DNA of 31,047 bases from Nitrospinota bacterium (GCA_018830405.1 JAHJSF010000170.1:1-31047); one strand, 5' to 3'; counted from the first letter of the stretch, positions 9,592-18,238 are shown. The notes: a model not told the origin generated them from the letters alone. A program made the numbers and translations.

Positions 9592-9987
9592 ATGTCAATG
9601 AGTGATCCCATAGCTGATATGCTGACAAGGCTTAGAAATGCCTTGTTGGTAAACCACGAAAAGGTTAGCGTACCTAAGTCTTCAATAAAGATTGAAATTG
9701 CCAAGATTCTTAAGGATGAGGGATTTATAAAGAACTATAGAATTGTTGAGGATGGCCCACAAGGGACGATTAGGATTTACTTGGCTTACAGGGACGGCTA
9801 TCCCCTTATTGACGGGTTAAAAAGGATAAGTACCCCGGGGAGCCGTAAATATGTCGGGAAAGAGGATATTCCTGAGGTGCTTAACGGCAAGGGGGTCGTT
9901 ATCCTTTCAACAAGCCAGGGAATTATGACCGGTACAGCTTGTCAGGCAAAGAATATAGGTGGTGAGTTATTGTGTTCGGTTTGGTAA
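9592..9987 (+). CDS. rpsH: 30S ribosomal protein S8
   Basis: Central-domain 16S rRNA-binding protein; in E. coli it is the spc-operon repressor. It has 131 residues (E. coli 130) from the ATG at 9592, giving MSMSDPIADMLTRLRNA, which matches the family N terminus. AAAGGAAAA lies about 8 bases upstream. A longer in-frame reading back to 9481 runs inside rpsN and is not used. The C-terminal VVILSTSQGIMTG is the conserved STSxGxM RNA-binding signature. Confidence 0.96.
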   Translation: MSMSDPIADMLTRLRNALLVNHEKVSVPKSSIKIEIAKILKDEGFIKNYRIVEDGPQGTIRIYLAYRDGYPLIDGLKRISTPGSRKYVGKEDIPEVLNGKGVVILSTSQGIMTGTACQAKNIGGELLCSVW

Positions 9988-10019
9988 TCTGAGATACGTT
10001 TTTTATAAAAGGTTTTTAT

Positions 10020-10562
10020 ATGTCCAGAATAGGTAGAGCACCGATTCCGATTCCTAGCGGAGTCGAAGTTAAGATAAATGGGGGCATGGTAGAGGTTAAG
10101 GGCCCCAAGGGGAAATTGGTTCGTAATATTCACCCCAATATTAGTCTGAAGATAGAGGATAAGGTTCTGACTCTTGTCAGGCCAGATGACTCAAAGCAAA
10201 ACAGGGCATTGCATGGTCTTACACGTGCCTTGTTAAACAATATGATTGTTGGTGTTGTTGAGGGGTTTCGTAAGGAGCTGCAGATTAACGGCGTTGGTTA
10301 CCGCGCTGAGATGAAGGGGAAGGACTTGGTTCTCTCCTTAGGTTATTCGCATCCTTGCCCGGTAGATAATGTAGCCGGAATTTCCTTTGAAATTGGACAG
10401 AAGGGTGCCCTGGCAGTTATCGGCATAGATAAGGAAATAGTAGGGCAGGTCGCAGCCAATATCCGTTCCCTTAGGAAGGTAGAGCCTTACAAAGGAAAAG
10501 GAATCAGGTATGTGGATGAGGTTGTTATAAAGAAACTGGGTAAAACTGCGGGCAGTAAATAA
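10020..10562 (+). CDS. rplF: 50S ribosomal protein L6
   Basis: Large-subunit protein near the GTPase-associated centre. It has 180 residues (E. coli 177). It begins MSRIGRAPIPIPSGVEV. The two tandem alpha-beta domains, the central GVGYRAEMKGKDLVLSLGYSHP and the C-terminal VEPYKGKGIRYVDE are typical. The 32-base leader from rpsH has only a weak AAAAGG, 7 bases before the ATG. Confidence 0.97.
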   Translation: MSRIGRAPIPIPSGVEVKINGGMVEVKGPKGKLVRNIHPNISLKIEDKVLTLVRPDDSKQNRALHGLTRALLNNMIVGVVEGFRKELQINGVGYRAEMKGKDLVLSLGYSHPCPVDNVAGISFEIGQKGALAVIGIDKEIVGQVAANIRSLRKVEPYKGKGIRYVDEVVIKKLGKTAGSK

Positions 10563-10579
10563 TCGTAAGTAGAGGGTTT

Positions 10580-10939
10580 ATGAATACTAAAACAGAACAG
10601 AGGTTAATAAGAAAAGCGAGAGTACGCAAGAAGATATCAGGTACTCCGGGAAGACCGCGTTTGACCGTGTTTAAGAGTTTGAAGAATATCACGGCTCAGG
10701 TTATTGATGATACTAATTCAAGAACTTTGGCTTATGTTTCTACTCTTGATAAGGAGTTTAAGGCAAGTATGAAGCCTGGGAAAAATATGGAAGCAGCCTC
10801 TAAAATAGGCGAAATGATTGCGGAAAGGGCTTTGGCAAAGGGGATTGATAAGCTTGTCTTTGATAAGAATGGTTATCCCTACCATGGCAAGGTAGCCTTA
10901 ATAGTTGAGAAGGTTAGGGAAAAGGGTATAGCAGTTTAA
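10580..10939 (+). CDS. rplR: 50S ribosomal protein L18
   Basis: Binds 5S rRNA together with L5. It has 119 residues (E. coli 117). The basic N-terminal segment [23 protein letters not shown] and the C-terminal [23 protein letters not shown] are hallmarks; in most homologues the latter reads DRxGYxYHGRVkAlAe. AGAGGG precedes the ATG by about 5 bases. The 13-base spacer to rpsE holds the AAGGGGA ribosome-binding site of that gene. Confidence 0.96.
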   Translation: MNTKTEQRLIRKARVRKKISGTPGRPRLTVFKSLKNITAQVIDDTNSRTLAYVSTLDKEFKASMKPGKNMEAASKIGEMIAERALAKGIDKLVFDKNGYPYHGKVALIVEKVREKGIAV

Positions 10940-10952
10940 TAAGGGGAACGAA

Positions 10953-11444
10953 TTGGAAAGCAACAACAATAGCAATGATAGTGCCGTAGAGTTTTCAGAC
11001 CAGCTTATCAATCTTAGGCGTGTTTCTAAGGTAGTTACCGGTGGGCGCAGGTTTAGCTTTAGTGCCCTTGTGGTTGTGGGTAATAAGCAGGGGACCATAG
11101 GTTATGGTATAGGTAAGGCCAAGGAGGTTCCTGAGGCCATTAAAAAGGCGGTTGACCGAGCCAAAAAGAATATTATTCATGTCCCCGTTAAGGATGGGAC
11201 CATTCCTTTTACAGTGGAAGGGCATGCCGGAGCTGGTCATGTTATGCTTAAACCGGCCGGTAAGGGAACCGGTATCATTGCCGGTGGTGCGGTAAGGGCC
11301 GTTATGGAAGTTGCCGGTATCAATAATATACTGACCAAGAATATAGGATCAGACAATAAGCACAATGTTGTCAGGGCTACCTTTGAGGGTCTTGATCGTC
11401 TTAACAGGTGGGAAAAAATAAGCAGTGCGAGGGGTGAAAAATGA
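10953..11444 (+). CDS. rpsE: 30S ribosomal protein S5, TTG start
   Basis: Small-subunit protein at the mRNA entry and decoding fidelity site. It has 163 residues (E. coli 167). The N terminus is a poorly conserved Asn/Ser-rich stretch ([14 protein letters not shown]) before the conserved [25 protein letters not shown]. The only reasonable start is TTG at 10953, preceded by AAGGGGA. The fidelity loop and the [20 protein letters not shown] motif are intact. It overlaps rplO by four bases, so no rpmD lies between them. Confidence 0.96.
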   Translation: MESNNNSNDSAVEFSDQLINLRRVSKVVTGGRRFSFSALVVVGNKQGTIGYGIGKAKEVPEAIKKAVDRAKKNIIHVPVKDGTIPFTVEGHAGAGHVMLKPAGKGTGIIAGGAVRAVMEVAGINNILTKNIGSDNKHNVVRATFEGLDRLNRWEKISSARGEK

Positions 11445-11893
11445 AGGCTAATAAAAACTTTGATCTTAGTAATTTAAAACCGCCTGCCGGAGCAAAAAAG
11501 AGTCGCAAGGTGATAGGAAGAGGCGATGGCTCAGGCCACGGAGGAACCTCCACCAAAGGGCATAAGGGACAGAACGCCAGGTCAGGTGGTAAGACTCATC
11601 CTCGTTTTGAGGGGGGACAGATGCCCATATACAGGAGGCTCCCTAAAAGAGGCTTTACCAATATATTTAAAAAGGAATATCAGGTTATTAATGTCAGCGA
11701 CTTAGAGAGGTTTGATGGGGAGGTTACCTTGGATAAGTTTGTAAATAGCGGCCTTAATAAATCTAATGAGCCGGTTAAGATATTGGGAAAAGGGGAGTTG
11801 ACCAAGGCATTGACTGTTCATGCCGCTCGATTTTCTAAAACTGCTGTTGAGAAGATAGCCAAGGCCGGCGGTAAGGCCGTAGTAGTCGAGTAA
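11441..11893 (+). CDS. rplO: 50S ribosomal protein L15
   Basis: Late-assembly large-subunit protein. It has 150 residues (E. coli 144). The glycine- and basic-rich N-terminal tail [20 protein letters not shown] followed by [19 protein letters not shown] is diagnostic. The C-terminal globular domain ends AGGKAVVVE. It is joined to rpsE by a 4-base ATGA overlap and to secY by a 1-base spacer. The rpmD gene normally found just before it is missing. Confidence 0.96.
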   Translation: MKANKNFDLSNLKPPAGAKKSRKVIGRGDGSGHGGTSTKGHKGQNARSGGKTHPRFEGGQMPIYRRLPKRGFTNIFKKEYQVINVSDLERFDGEVTLDKFVNSGLNKSNEPVKILGKGELTKALTVHAARFSKTAVEKIAKAGGKAVVVE

Positions 11894-11894
11894 T

Positions 11895-13196
11895 ATGGCA
11901 TCGAACGAATTTAGTAATATATTTAAGGTTCCTGAACTCAAGAAGAGAATCTTTTACACCTTTGCCCTTTTGGCTGTATACAGGATAGGTTCTCACATCC
12001 CTACACCAGGTATAGATGCTGCCGCCTTGGCTGATTTTTTCTCCAAAACAAGGGGGACTATACTCGGTTTTTTTGATATGTTCTCCGGAGGGGCGCTTAG
12101 TCGTTTGACAATATTTGCCCTCGGTATAATGCCCTATATCAGCGTTTCGATTATACTTGAGCTGATGGTTGTTGTTGTGCCTGCTCTGGAGAAGTTAAAG
12201 AAGGAGGGGGAGGCCGGACGTAGAAAGATTAACCAGTATACGCGTTATGGTACTGTCTTCCTCTGTATATTCCAAGCTATGGGGATTAGTTTCTGGTTGG
12301 AGTCTATGAGGAGCCCCACCGGAGCGCTGGTTGTCAGTTCACCTGGTTGGCATTTTAGATTTGTAACGGTTTTGACCCTCACTGCAGGGACAACTTTTAT
12401 TATGTGGCTCGGGGAGCAGATAACTGAGAGGGGAATAGGCAATGGCATTTCCCTAATAATCTTTGCCGGTATCGTGGCCGGAATGCCGTCAGCCATGGTT
12501 AACTCATACAGGTTGCTGGCTGCCGGTGAGATTAAGCTACTTGTGCTCATGGCCGTTGTAGTGTTGATGCTTGCGGTTGTTGCTTGGATTGTTTTTATGG
12601 AGAGCGCCCAGAGGCGTATTCCGGTTCAATATGCTAAAAGGGTAGTTGGCAGGAAGATGTATAGTGGACAGAGTACGCATCTGCCCCTTAAGGTGAATAC
12701 GGCCGGTGTTATTCCGCCGATATTTGCCTCTTCTATCATTATGTTTCCGTCGATGATAACTAACTTTGTCGACCATCCGATAATGAAGAAGATGTCCGGT
12801 TTCTTAATGCCGGGCACAGCCTTTTATACCTCCATATACGTAGTTATGATAATCTTCTTCTGTTACTTTTATACGGCCATAGTATTTGATCCGGTTGAGG
12901 TTGCGGATAATATGAAGAAGCATGGCGGGTTTATCCCCGGAATCAGACCGGGTAGGCCTACCGCTTCTCATATAGATAGAATTTTGACCAGAATTACCCT
13001 TATTGGGGCAATATATGTGTCGGCTGTCTGTGTTTTACCCGACTTTTTTATTAAAAATTTCGGCATACCTTTCTATTTTGGGGGTACAGGTTTATTGATT
13101 GTGGTTGGGGTGGCCATGGACACAATAGCCCAAGTGGAATCACATTTGGTTATGCGCCACTACGACGCCTTCAATAAGAAGAAAAACAGGAGATAA
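11895..13196 (+). CDS. secY: Protein translocase subunit SecY
   Basis: Pore subunit of the SecYEG translocon in the inner membrane. It has 433 residues (E. coli 443). The start MASNEFSNIFKVPELKKRIFYTFALLAVYRIGSHIPTPGID is typical, leading into the first membrane helix and the plug region. About ten hydrophobic segments are visible. The cytoplasmic loop QRRIPVQYAKR and the C-terminal FIPGIRPGRPTASHI, involved in SecA and ribosome contact, are conserved. Its place between rplO and adk is standard, with 1-base spacers on both sides. Confidence 0.97.
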   Translation: MASNEFSNIFKVPELKKRIFYTFALLAVYRIGSHIPTPGIDAAALADFFSKTRGTILGFFDMFSGGALSRLTIFALGIMPYISVSIILELMVVVVPALEKLKKEGEAGRRKINQYTRYGTVFLCIFQAMGISFWLESMRSPTGALVVSSPGWHFRFVTVLTLTAGTTFIMWLGEQITERGIGNGISLIIFAGIVAGMPSAMVNSYRLLAAGEIKLLVLMAVVVLMLAVVAWIVFMESAQRRIPVQYAKRVVGRKMYSGQSTHLPLKVNTAGVIPPIFASSIIMFPSMITNFVDHPIMKKMSGFLMPGTAFYTSIYVVMIIFFCYFYTAIVFDPVEVADNMKKHGGFIPGIRPGRPTASHIDRILTRITLIGAIYVSAVCVLPDFFIKNFGIPFYFGGTGLLIVVGVAMDTIAQVESHLVMRHYDAFNKKKNRR

Positions 13197-13197
13197 G

Positions 13198-13854
13198 ATG
13201 CAGCTTATCATGTTGGGTCCTCCTGGTGCCGGCAAGGGAACTCAGGCCAAGCTTTTGAGCGATAGGTATAATATACCCCAGGTATCAACCGGGGATATAC
13301 TTAGAAAGGCAGTTGCCGAGGGGACAAAATTAGGCTTAGAGGCCAAGTCTCATATGGATTCGGGGGGACTTGTACCCGATAGGCTGGTTATAGATATAAT
13401 AAAGGACAGATTAGGCCATTCGGATTGTGCTGGCGGATTTATCCTTGATGGTTTTCCCAGGACACGTGCCCAGGCGGAGGGTTTGCATGAGCAGCTCAAG
13501 GTGTTGGGTAAGGATATAAATCTGGTTATAGATATTTCTGTCGAGCTGGACGATTTGGTAACACGCCTGGCCGGTAGAAGAAGCTGCAAAGAATGTGGCG
13601 AGGTATATCATCTTACCTATTCAGCTCCATCTAAGGATGGTGTTTGTGATAAGTGTGGTGGAGAGCTATATCTAAGAGACGATGATAGAGAGGAAACGAT
13701 TAAGAGACGTTTTGCTGTCTATAAGGAACAGTCGGCCCAGCTTAAAGGCTACTATCAAGCACTGGGAGCCTTCTTTCAGATCTCAGGAAATGGGGCGATA
13801 GACGATATATTTGAGGCTATTGTTAAGGAAATAGAGTTAATTTCCGACAACTAA
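13198..13854 (+). CDS. adk: Adenylate kinase, long form with zinc LID
   Basis: Converts ATP plus AMP to two ADP in the cytoplasm. It has 218 residues. The P-loop GPPGAGKGT is at residues 7-15, the NMP-binding region around STGDILRKAV (30-39), and DGFPRTRAQAE at 84-94. The LID domain carries C130-x2-C133 and C150-x2-C153, so it is the zinc-stabilised long form rather than the zinc-free E. coli type. It starts 1 base after the secY stop, the usual secY-adk-map-infA arrangement. Confidence 0.97.
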   Translation: MQLIMLGPPGAGKGTQAKLLSDRYNIPQVSTGDILRKAVAEGTKLGLEAKSHMDSGGLVPDRLVIDIIKDRLGHSDCAGGFILDGFPRTRAQAEGLHEQLKVLGKDINLVIDISVELDDLVTRLAGRRSCKECGEVYHLTYSAPSKDGVCDKCGGELYLRDDDREETIKRRFAVYKEQSAQLKGYYQALGAFFQISGNGAIDDIFEAIVKEIELISDN

Positions 13855-13866
13855 CACTCTTCTCTT

Positions 13867-14613
13867 ATGATTATAATTAAGTCAGCCAAAGAGATAGAGA
13901 TGATGCGCCGTCCCGGGCGGATTGTCGGAGAGGTGCTGGCGGAGGTGTCGGAGAAGGTTAAGGTTGGGGTTACAACTCAGGAACTTGATGCCTTGGCTGA
14001 GGAGTTGATTCTCAGAAGGGGGGCCAAACCGGCCTTTAAGGGATATCGGGGATATCCAAGTACACTCTGTACCTCGGTAAATGAAGAGGTGGTACATGGT
14101 ATCCCCTCAAGACGTAAACTTAGGGAGGGTGATATCCTCAGTATTGACCTTGGTGTTTTCAGTCAAGGATACTACGGGGATGCAGCTGTTACTCTCCCTG
14201 TTGGTAATATTAGTAAAGAGGCCCAAGGGTTGATAGAGAGCACCAAACGTTCTTTGTATAAGGGTATAGAAGCGGCGGTAGCGGGTAATCGTCTCTATGA
14301 TGTCTCTTTTGCCGTGCAGAAGCAGGCCGAGGGGGATGGGTACTCGGTGGTACGCGATTTTGTTGGTCATGGTATAGGGACTTCTCTACATGAGGAGCCT
14401 CAGGTGCCCAATTATGGTTCCCCCGGTAAGGGGCCTCTCCTTAAAGTGGGGATGGTGTTGGCTATAGAGCCGATGATCAATATGAAGGGCTATGATGTTA
14501 GAGTGACCGGGGACGATTGGACGGTTGTTACTGTGGATGGGTCTTTATCCGCCCATTTTGAGCATACTGTGGCCATCGGAAGTAATGGGGCGGTGATATT
14601 AACCTCTATCTGA
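13867..14613 (+). CDS. map: Methionine aminopeptidase, type I
   Basis: Removes the initiator methionine from nascent proteins. It has 248 residues. All five di-metal ligands of the pita-bread fold can be placed: D94, D105, H168, E201 and E232. The substrate histidines H77 and H175 are also present. It lacks any N-terminal zinc-finger extension, so it is the short type Ia. It lies 12 bases after adk and 10 bases before infA. Confidence 0.97.
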   Translation: MIIIKSAKEIEMMRRPGRIVGEVLAEVSEKVKVGVTTQELDALAEELILRRGAKPAFKGYRGYPSTLCTSVNEEVVHGIPSRRKLREGDILSIDLGVFSQGYYGDAAVTLPVGNISKEAQGLIESTKRSLYKGIEAAVAGNRLYDVSFAVQKQAEGDGYSVVRDFVGHGIGTSLHEEPQVPNYGSPGKGPLLKVGMVLAIEPMINMKGYDVRVTGDDWTVVTVDGSLSAHFEHTVAIGSNGAVILTSI

Positions 14614-14623
14614 TTTAGGGTTT

Positions 14624-14842
14624 ATGGTGAAAGAGAAGGGTATAGAAGTAGACGGAACGGTCCTTGAACCTCTTCCCAACGCTACATTTAGGGTTGAGTT
14701 GGAAAATGGTCATAAAGTCTTAGGACACGTATCAGGTAAGATGCGTATGCACTACATAAGGATATTGGCCGGGGATAAGGTTAAACTGGAACTTTCACCA
14801 TACGACTTAACGCGTGGTAGAATAGTTTACAGGTATAAATGA
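14624..14842 (+). CDS. infA: Translation initiation factor IF-1
   Basis: Binds the 30S A site during initiation. It has 72 residues, the usual length. It is an OB-fold protein with [30 protein letters not shown], then [35 protein letters not shown]. The ATG at 14624 follows a 10-base spacer after map with no strong Shine-Dalgarno sequence (TTAGGG only). Confidence 0.97.
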   Translation: MVKEKGIEVDGTVLEPLPNATFRVELENGHKVLGHVSGKMRMHYIRILAGDKVKLELSPYDLTRGRIVYRYK

Positions 14843-14873
14843 TTATTGTTGCTATAAGATAAGGAGTACGAGG

Positions 14874-14987
14874 ATGAAAGTAGGCGCCTCTGTTAAAAAG
14901 ATATGCAGTAAGTGTAAGATTGTTAAGAGACATGGTGTTATTCGTGTTATCTGTGAGGTTAAAAAACATAAGCAGAGACAGGGATAA
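14874..14987 (+). CDS. rpmJ: 50S ribosomal protein L36 (37 residues)
   Basis: The smallest ribosomal protein, a single zinc ribbon of the large subunit. The frame from the ATG at 14874 to the TAA at 14987 encodes 37 residues starting [18 protein letters not shown] and ending KHKQRQG. The zinc ligands C11, C14, C27 and H32 are all present, so this is the C+ form. A strong AAGGAG lies about 8 bases upstream. Position 4 is Gly where many homologues have Arg. It sits in the standard infA-rpmJ-rpsM order. Confidence 0.97.
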   Translation: MKVGASVKKICSKCKIVKRHGVIRVICEVKKHKQRQG

Positions 14988-15032
14988 TCTTAGGGTTTCT
15001 TTGGTGGTTGATATTTAATAAGGGAGATTAAT

Positions 15033-15404
15033 TTGGCAAGGATAGCAGGTGTAGACATCCCCAAACAGAAGAGGGTTGTAGTCGGTTTGACCTACATATA
15101 TGGGGTTGGACAAGAGGTAGCTAAAGATATTTTGGAAAAGACCAATATCAATCCTGATACCAGGGTTAAAAATCTGACGGAGGATGAGGTTAGCCGTCTG
15201 AGGGCAATATTGGACAGCGAATATACCATAGAGGGAGGGCTGAGAAAGAAGATTGCCTATGATATTAAGCGCCTCATGGATATAGGTGCCTATCGTGGAA
15301 CGAGACACAAGAAAGGTCTGCCGGCCAGGGGACAGAATACTAAGAATAACGCCAGAACATGCAAGGGGCCCAAGCAGACGGTAGGGGCTAAACCTAAGGG
15401 ATAA
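15033..15404 (+). CDS. rpsM: 30S ribosomal protein S13, TTG start
   Basis: Small-subunit head protein contacting the P-site tRNA and forming intersubunit bridges. It has 123 residues (E. coli 118). The TTG at 15033 gives the invariant MARIAGVDIP and is preceded by AAGGGAGA. The helix-hairpin segment LTYIYGVGQEVAKDIL and the C-terminal signature GTRHKKGLPARGQNTKNNAR are present. It begins the alpha group and is followed by rpsK after 3 bases. Confidence 0.97.
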   Translation: MARIAGVDIPKQKRVVVGLTYIYGVGQEVAKDILEKTNINPDTRVKNLTEDEVSRLRAILDSEYTIEGGLRKKIAYDIKRLMDIGAYRGTRHKKGLPARGQNTKNNARTCKGPKQTVGAKPKG

Positions 15405-15407
15405 AAT

Positions 15408-15803
15408 ATGACTGAAATTAAGAATGACACTTCTTCCAAGAAGAAGCTGAAGCGCGTGGTACCTAATGGGAATGCCCATATTCAGGCGACCTTTAATAAT
15501 ACTATAATTACCATTACAGACCCATCGGGGGGGGTAATATCCACAGGGAGCGCCGGCTCAAGCGGATTTAAGGGTTCGAGAAAGAGTACTCCTTTCGCCG
15601 CTCAGATTACGGCCGAGAAGGTTGCTAAAAAGGCGATGGATATCGGGATGAAGAAGGTAGATGTTTTTCTTAAAGGACCAGGTTCAGGAAGAGAGTCGGC
15701 CATAAGGGCTCTTCAAAGCACCGGTCTTGAGGTGGAGAATATTGTCGATATTACCCCTATGCCTCATAATGGGTGTAGGCCTCCTAAAAGGAGGAGAGTA
15801 TAA
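15408..15803 (+). CDS. rpsK: 30S ribosomal protein S11
   Basis: Platform protein of the small subunit near the E site. It has 131 residues (E. coli 129). The lysine-rich N-terminal tail leads into [21 protein letters not shown], and the C terminus [16 protein letters not shown]-type signature is seen as [20 protein letters not shown]. It is followed by a 90-base AT-rich gap before rpsD in which I see no clear promoter or terminator. Confidence 0.97.
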   Translation: MTEIKNDTSSKKKLKRVVPNGNAHIQATFNNTIITITDPSGGVISTGSAGSSGFKGSRKSTPFAAQITAEKVAKKAMDIGMKKVDVFLKGPGSGRESAIRALQSTGLEVENIVDITPMPHNGCRPPKRRRV

Positions 15804-15893
15804 TAGCAGGTTATTTCTGTTAAAGTCTGTTTAATATATTGTTTTGTTATTTAAGATGTGCCAGTTTATCGGTAAAAAATATTAGGAGGAATA

Positions 15894-16520
15894 TTGGCTA
15901 GATATGTAGAGGCGGTGTGCCGAAATTGCAGAAGAGAAGGACTAAAGCTTTACCTGAAGGGGGACCGTTGTCTCACCGCAAAATGTGCCTTTGATAAGAG
16001 GGCCTATCCCCCGGGGGTACATGGTCAGAGAAGGACCAAGATATCTGAGTATGGTCGACAGCTTAGAGAAAAGCAAAAGGCCAAGAGGATCTATGGCATG
16101 CCTGAGAAACAGTTCAGGATATATTACAGAAGGTCCGACCAGATGAAGGGTATTACAGGTGAAAACCTTATAGGGATGCTTGAAAAAAGGCTCGATAATG
16201 TTATATTCCGCTTAGGCCTGGCTGCCAGCAGAAACCAAGCTCGACAGCTTGTTTTACATAGACATTTTAGAGTCAACGGACAAAGGCTTAATATCCCATC
16301 CTACCAGGTTAAGGTTGGAGATGTAGTTACCGTTAATGATAAATCTAAAGAGATTGTTCCGATTAAATCAGCGATAGAATCAGGGACAGGGAAAGAGGTT
16401 CCCGCCTGGCTTACTTTTGATCTTAAGGATATGAAGGGGGTTGTTGAGAGGGTTCCTGTTCGGGAGGATGTTCATATCCCCGTTACGGAACAGCTGATAG
16501 TCGAGCTTTACTCGAAGTAA
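15894..16520 (+). CDS. rpsD: 30S ribosomal protein S4, zinc form, TTG start
   Basis: Primary 16S rRNA-binding protein, at the mRNA entry channel; in E. coli it is the alpha-operon repressor. It has 208 residues (E. coli 206). The TTG at 15894 gives [16 protein letters not shown], with TAGGAGGA about 5 bases upstream. Cysteines 9, 12, 26 and 31 make the C+ zinc site. The S4 RNA-binding domain is recognisable as [20 protein letters not shown] followed by [10 protein letters not shown] 151-base gap with a hairpin separates it from rpoA. Confidence 0.97.
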   Translation: MARYVEAVCRNCRREGLKLYLKGDRCLTAKCAFDKRAYPPGVHGQRRTKISEYGRQLREKQKAKRIYGMPEKQFRIYYRRSDQMKGITGENLIGMLEKRLDNVIFRLGLAASRNQARQLVLHRHFRVNGQRLNIPSYQVKVGDVVTVNDKSKEIVPIKSAIESGTGKEVPAWLTFDLKDMKGVVERVPVREDVHIPVTEQLIVELYSK

Positions 16521-16581
16521 AAGGGATTTATCCTTATAATAGTTAACGAATTTCAGTTTTGTTCGCGGTGCCTCTTGTTTA

Positions 16582-16618
16582 TTGATTGAATGGATATACC
16601 CGTTTTGTATATCATCAA
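16582..16618 (+). other. Hairpin in rpsD-rpoA intergenic region
   Basis: GATATAC at 16593-16599 and GTATATC at 16607-16613 form a perfect 7-base stem with a 7-base loop. TTGAT at 16582-16586 and ATCAA at 16614-16618 can extend it by 5 pairs across a 6-base bulge. It lies 54 bases before the rpoA start. It could be an RNA-processing or regulatory structure setting alpha-subunit levels, or a small operator. There is no T run, so it is not an ordinary terminator. Confidence 0.4.
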
Positions 16619-16671
16619 TTAAAATAATAGAGATAACTTGGCGATCACGACAATTAAATCCGAGGAGAATT

Positions 16672-17661
16672 ATGAGCGTTGTATTTCGTGAGTTTATTAG
16701 TCCTAAAAGATTGGATTATGACAAAGAAACTATGACCGATAGGTACGGTAAGTTTGTTGCGGAACCGTTTGAAAGGGGTTTTGCTACTACCATAGGTAAT
16801 GCCCTGCGCAGGCATCTGATATCTTCCATAGATGGAGCGGCCATTAGCTATGTAAAATTTGATGGTGTCTATCATGAGTTTGCTACCATGCCAGGCGTTG
16901 TTGAAGATGTGGCTAACATTATTCTTAATCTGAAGGGGTTGAGGTTTAAGTTACATGCAGAAGGCCCTAAGAGTGTCTATATCCATGCCAGCGGGAAGGG
17001 AGCTGTTACCGGTAAAGATGTTGAGGGGGATGCGGATGTAGAGGTGGTTAATCCTGATTGTCATATTGCCACCCTTGATACCAAGGGAAAACTTGATATT
17101 GAGATGATTGTTGAAAAAGGGAGGGGGTATGTGTCCTCCGATAAACATCCTGCTTTGGATGATCCTCAGATGATTCCCATTGATTCGATTTTCTCTCCGG
17201 TGGAGAGGGTTAATTTCCAAGTTGGCAATACCCGTGTTGGGGCTTCAGCCGACTACGAGAATCTTGTTTTGGAGATTTGGACCGATGGTTCAATTAAACC
17301 TGAGGATGCAGTAGCCTACTCAGCCAAGATATTGAAGAATCATCTGCAGATATTCATCCATTTTGATGAAGAAGAAGAGATCAAACCTCAGATCGTTGAC
17401 GAAGAGAAACGTCAGATTTTAGGAAATCTGATGAAGAGTGTTGATGAGCTTGAGTTGTCTGTCAGGTCGGCCAACTGCCTTGATAAAATCAATATCAAGA
17501 CCATTATGGACCTCGTGGAGAGAACGGAAACAGAGATGCTTGATACTGAAAACTTCGGGAGGAAGTCCTTAAATGAGATAAAGGATTTGCTGGTCGGTAT
17601 GGATCTTAGTCTTGGCATGAATGTTGAAGAATATCGTAAAGAATTAGAAAAAAATATATAA
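16672..17661 (+). CDS. rpoA: RNA polymerase alpha subunit
   Basis: Assembly scaffold of RNA polymerase and contact point for UP elements and activators. It has 329 residues from the ATG at 16672, identical in length to E. coli alpha, with GAGGAG 6 bases upstream; a longer in-frame reading back to 16582 is not supported. The N-terminal domain shows FERGFATTIGNALRRHL. In the C-terminal domain R265, N268, C269, G296, K298 and S299 of the DNA-binding 265 determinant all fall at their E. coli positions. K271 is replaced by Asp. Confidence 0.97.
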   Translation: MSVVFREFISPKRLDYDKETMTDRYGKFVAEPFERGFATTIGNALRRHLISSIDGAAISYVKFDGVYHEFATMPGVVEDVANIILNLKGLRFKLHAEGPKSVYIHASGKGAVTGKDVEGDADVEVVNPDCHIATLDTKGKLDIEMIVEKGRGYVSSDKHPALDDPQMIPIDSIFSPVERVNFQVGNTRVGASADYENLVLEIWTDGSIKPEDAVAYSAKILKNHLQIFIHFDEEEEIKPQIVDEEKRQILGNLMKSVDELELSVRSANCLDKINIKTIMDLVERTETEMLDTENFGRKSLNEIKDLLVGMDLSLGMNVEEYRKELEKNI

Positions 17662-17685
17662 AGAATATCAAGGGAGAATAGGGGA

Positions 17686-18090
17686 ATGCGTCATTTAAAG
17701 GATGGAGTTAAGCTTGGCAGAACGGCAACACACAGGAAGGCTATGTTTAGGAATATGGTCACCTCCCTGCTTAAATATGAGAGGATAGAAACTACCCTAG
17801 CCAAGAGTAAAGAACTCAGAAGAATTGCTGACAGAATGATAACCTTGGGCAAGGAAGGAACTTTGAGTGCCAGGCGTAGAGCAGCCAGCTATATACAGGA
17901 GCCGAAGGTTTTACAGAAGCTTTTTGATTCCATGTCTTCAAGGTATACCGACAGGAATGGGGGATATACAAGGACCTACAAGGCTGGTTTACGCAGGGGT
18001 GATGCCAGTAAGATGGCTATTATAGAGTTGGTCGACAGAGATTTGGGGGCTGCACCAAAAAAGAGGGTTAAAAAGGCTAAAGAGGAGTAG
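17686..18090 (+). CDS. rplQ: 50S ribosomal protein L17
   Basis: Large-subunit protein near the tunnel exit. It has 134 residues (E. coli 127). It begins [20 protein letters not shown], with the conserved MRHxxxxxKLxRxxxHRxAxxRN pattern, and contains [25 protein letters not shown]. The C terminus is lysine-rich ([10 protein letters not shown]). It is the last gene of the ribosomal cluster, facing ftsB; the 131-base convergent gap holds nested palindromes but no classical GC-stem plus T-run terminator. Confidence 0.97.
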   Translation: MRHLKDGVKLGRTATHRKAMFRNMVTSLLKYERIETTLAKSKELRRIADRMITLGKEGTLSARRRAASYIQEPKVLQKLFDSMSSRYTDRNGGYTRTYKAGLRRGDASKMAIIELVDRDLGAAPKKRVKKAKEE

Positions 18091-18100
18091 TTTAATACGA

Positions 18101-18238
18101 AGTCGCATTCAAACGCTAACTTTGTTGGCTTCGTCGTCAGCTCCTCAATATACAACCCCCTATCCCCCTTAACAAAGGGGGATAGGGGGTTGTGTGTCGC
18201 TTCCTCCTTGTCGCCTTGTTATCATTTTGAATGCAACT
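18101..18238. repeat. Inverted-repeat element, interrupted by a C5/G5 palindrome
   Basis: About 20-base imperfect inverted ends, 18101-18120 and 18219-18238, share GCATTCAAA/TTTGAATGC exactly (18105-18113 and 18226-18234), flanked by further matches (GTTA, ACT). On the minus strand the interior is purine-rich, with CGACAAGGAGGAAGCGAC and GAGGAGCTGACGACGAAG on either side of the C5/G5 hairpin. The right end overlaps the ftsB 3' end. It looks like a small non-autonomous mobile or REP-like repeat. Family identity and mobility are inferred. Confidence 0.55.
18152..18193. repeat. C5/G5 palindromic repeat, copy A
   Basis: A perfect 19-base inverted repeat with an AACA tetraloop (arms 18152-18170 and 18175-18193). 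The arms read ACAACCCCCTATCCCCCTT and its complement. It is the most regular of three copies in the window (others at 30027-30080 and 30956-31000). It sits between convergent rplQ and ftsB. It lacks a T run, so intrinsic termination is doubtful, but such a stem could block exonucleases or stall polymerase from either side. Confidence 0.9.

Noticed and set aside
16582-16671. N-terminal extension of rpoA by 30 codons
   Set aside because: The ATG at 16672 has a good ribosome-binding site and gives the family N terminus and exactly 329 residues; the extension is AT-rich leader containing a hairpin.
18152-18193. Rho-independent terminator for rplQ and ftsB
   Set aside because: The stem is strong but neither side is followed by a T run, and the same structure recurs elsewhere, so it is called as a repeat. 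A role in termination remains possible.
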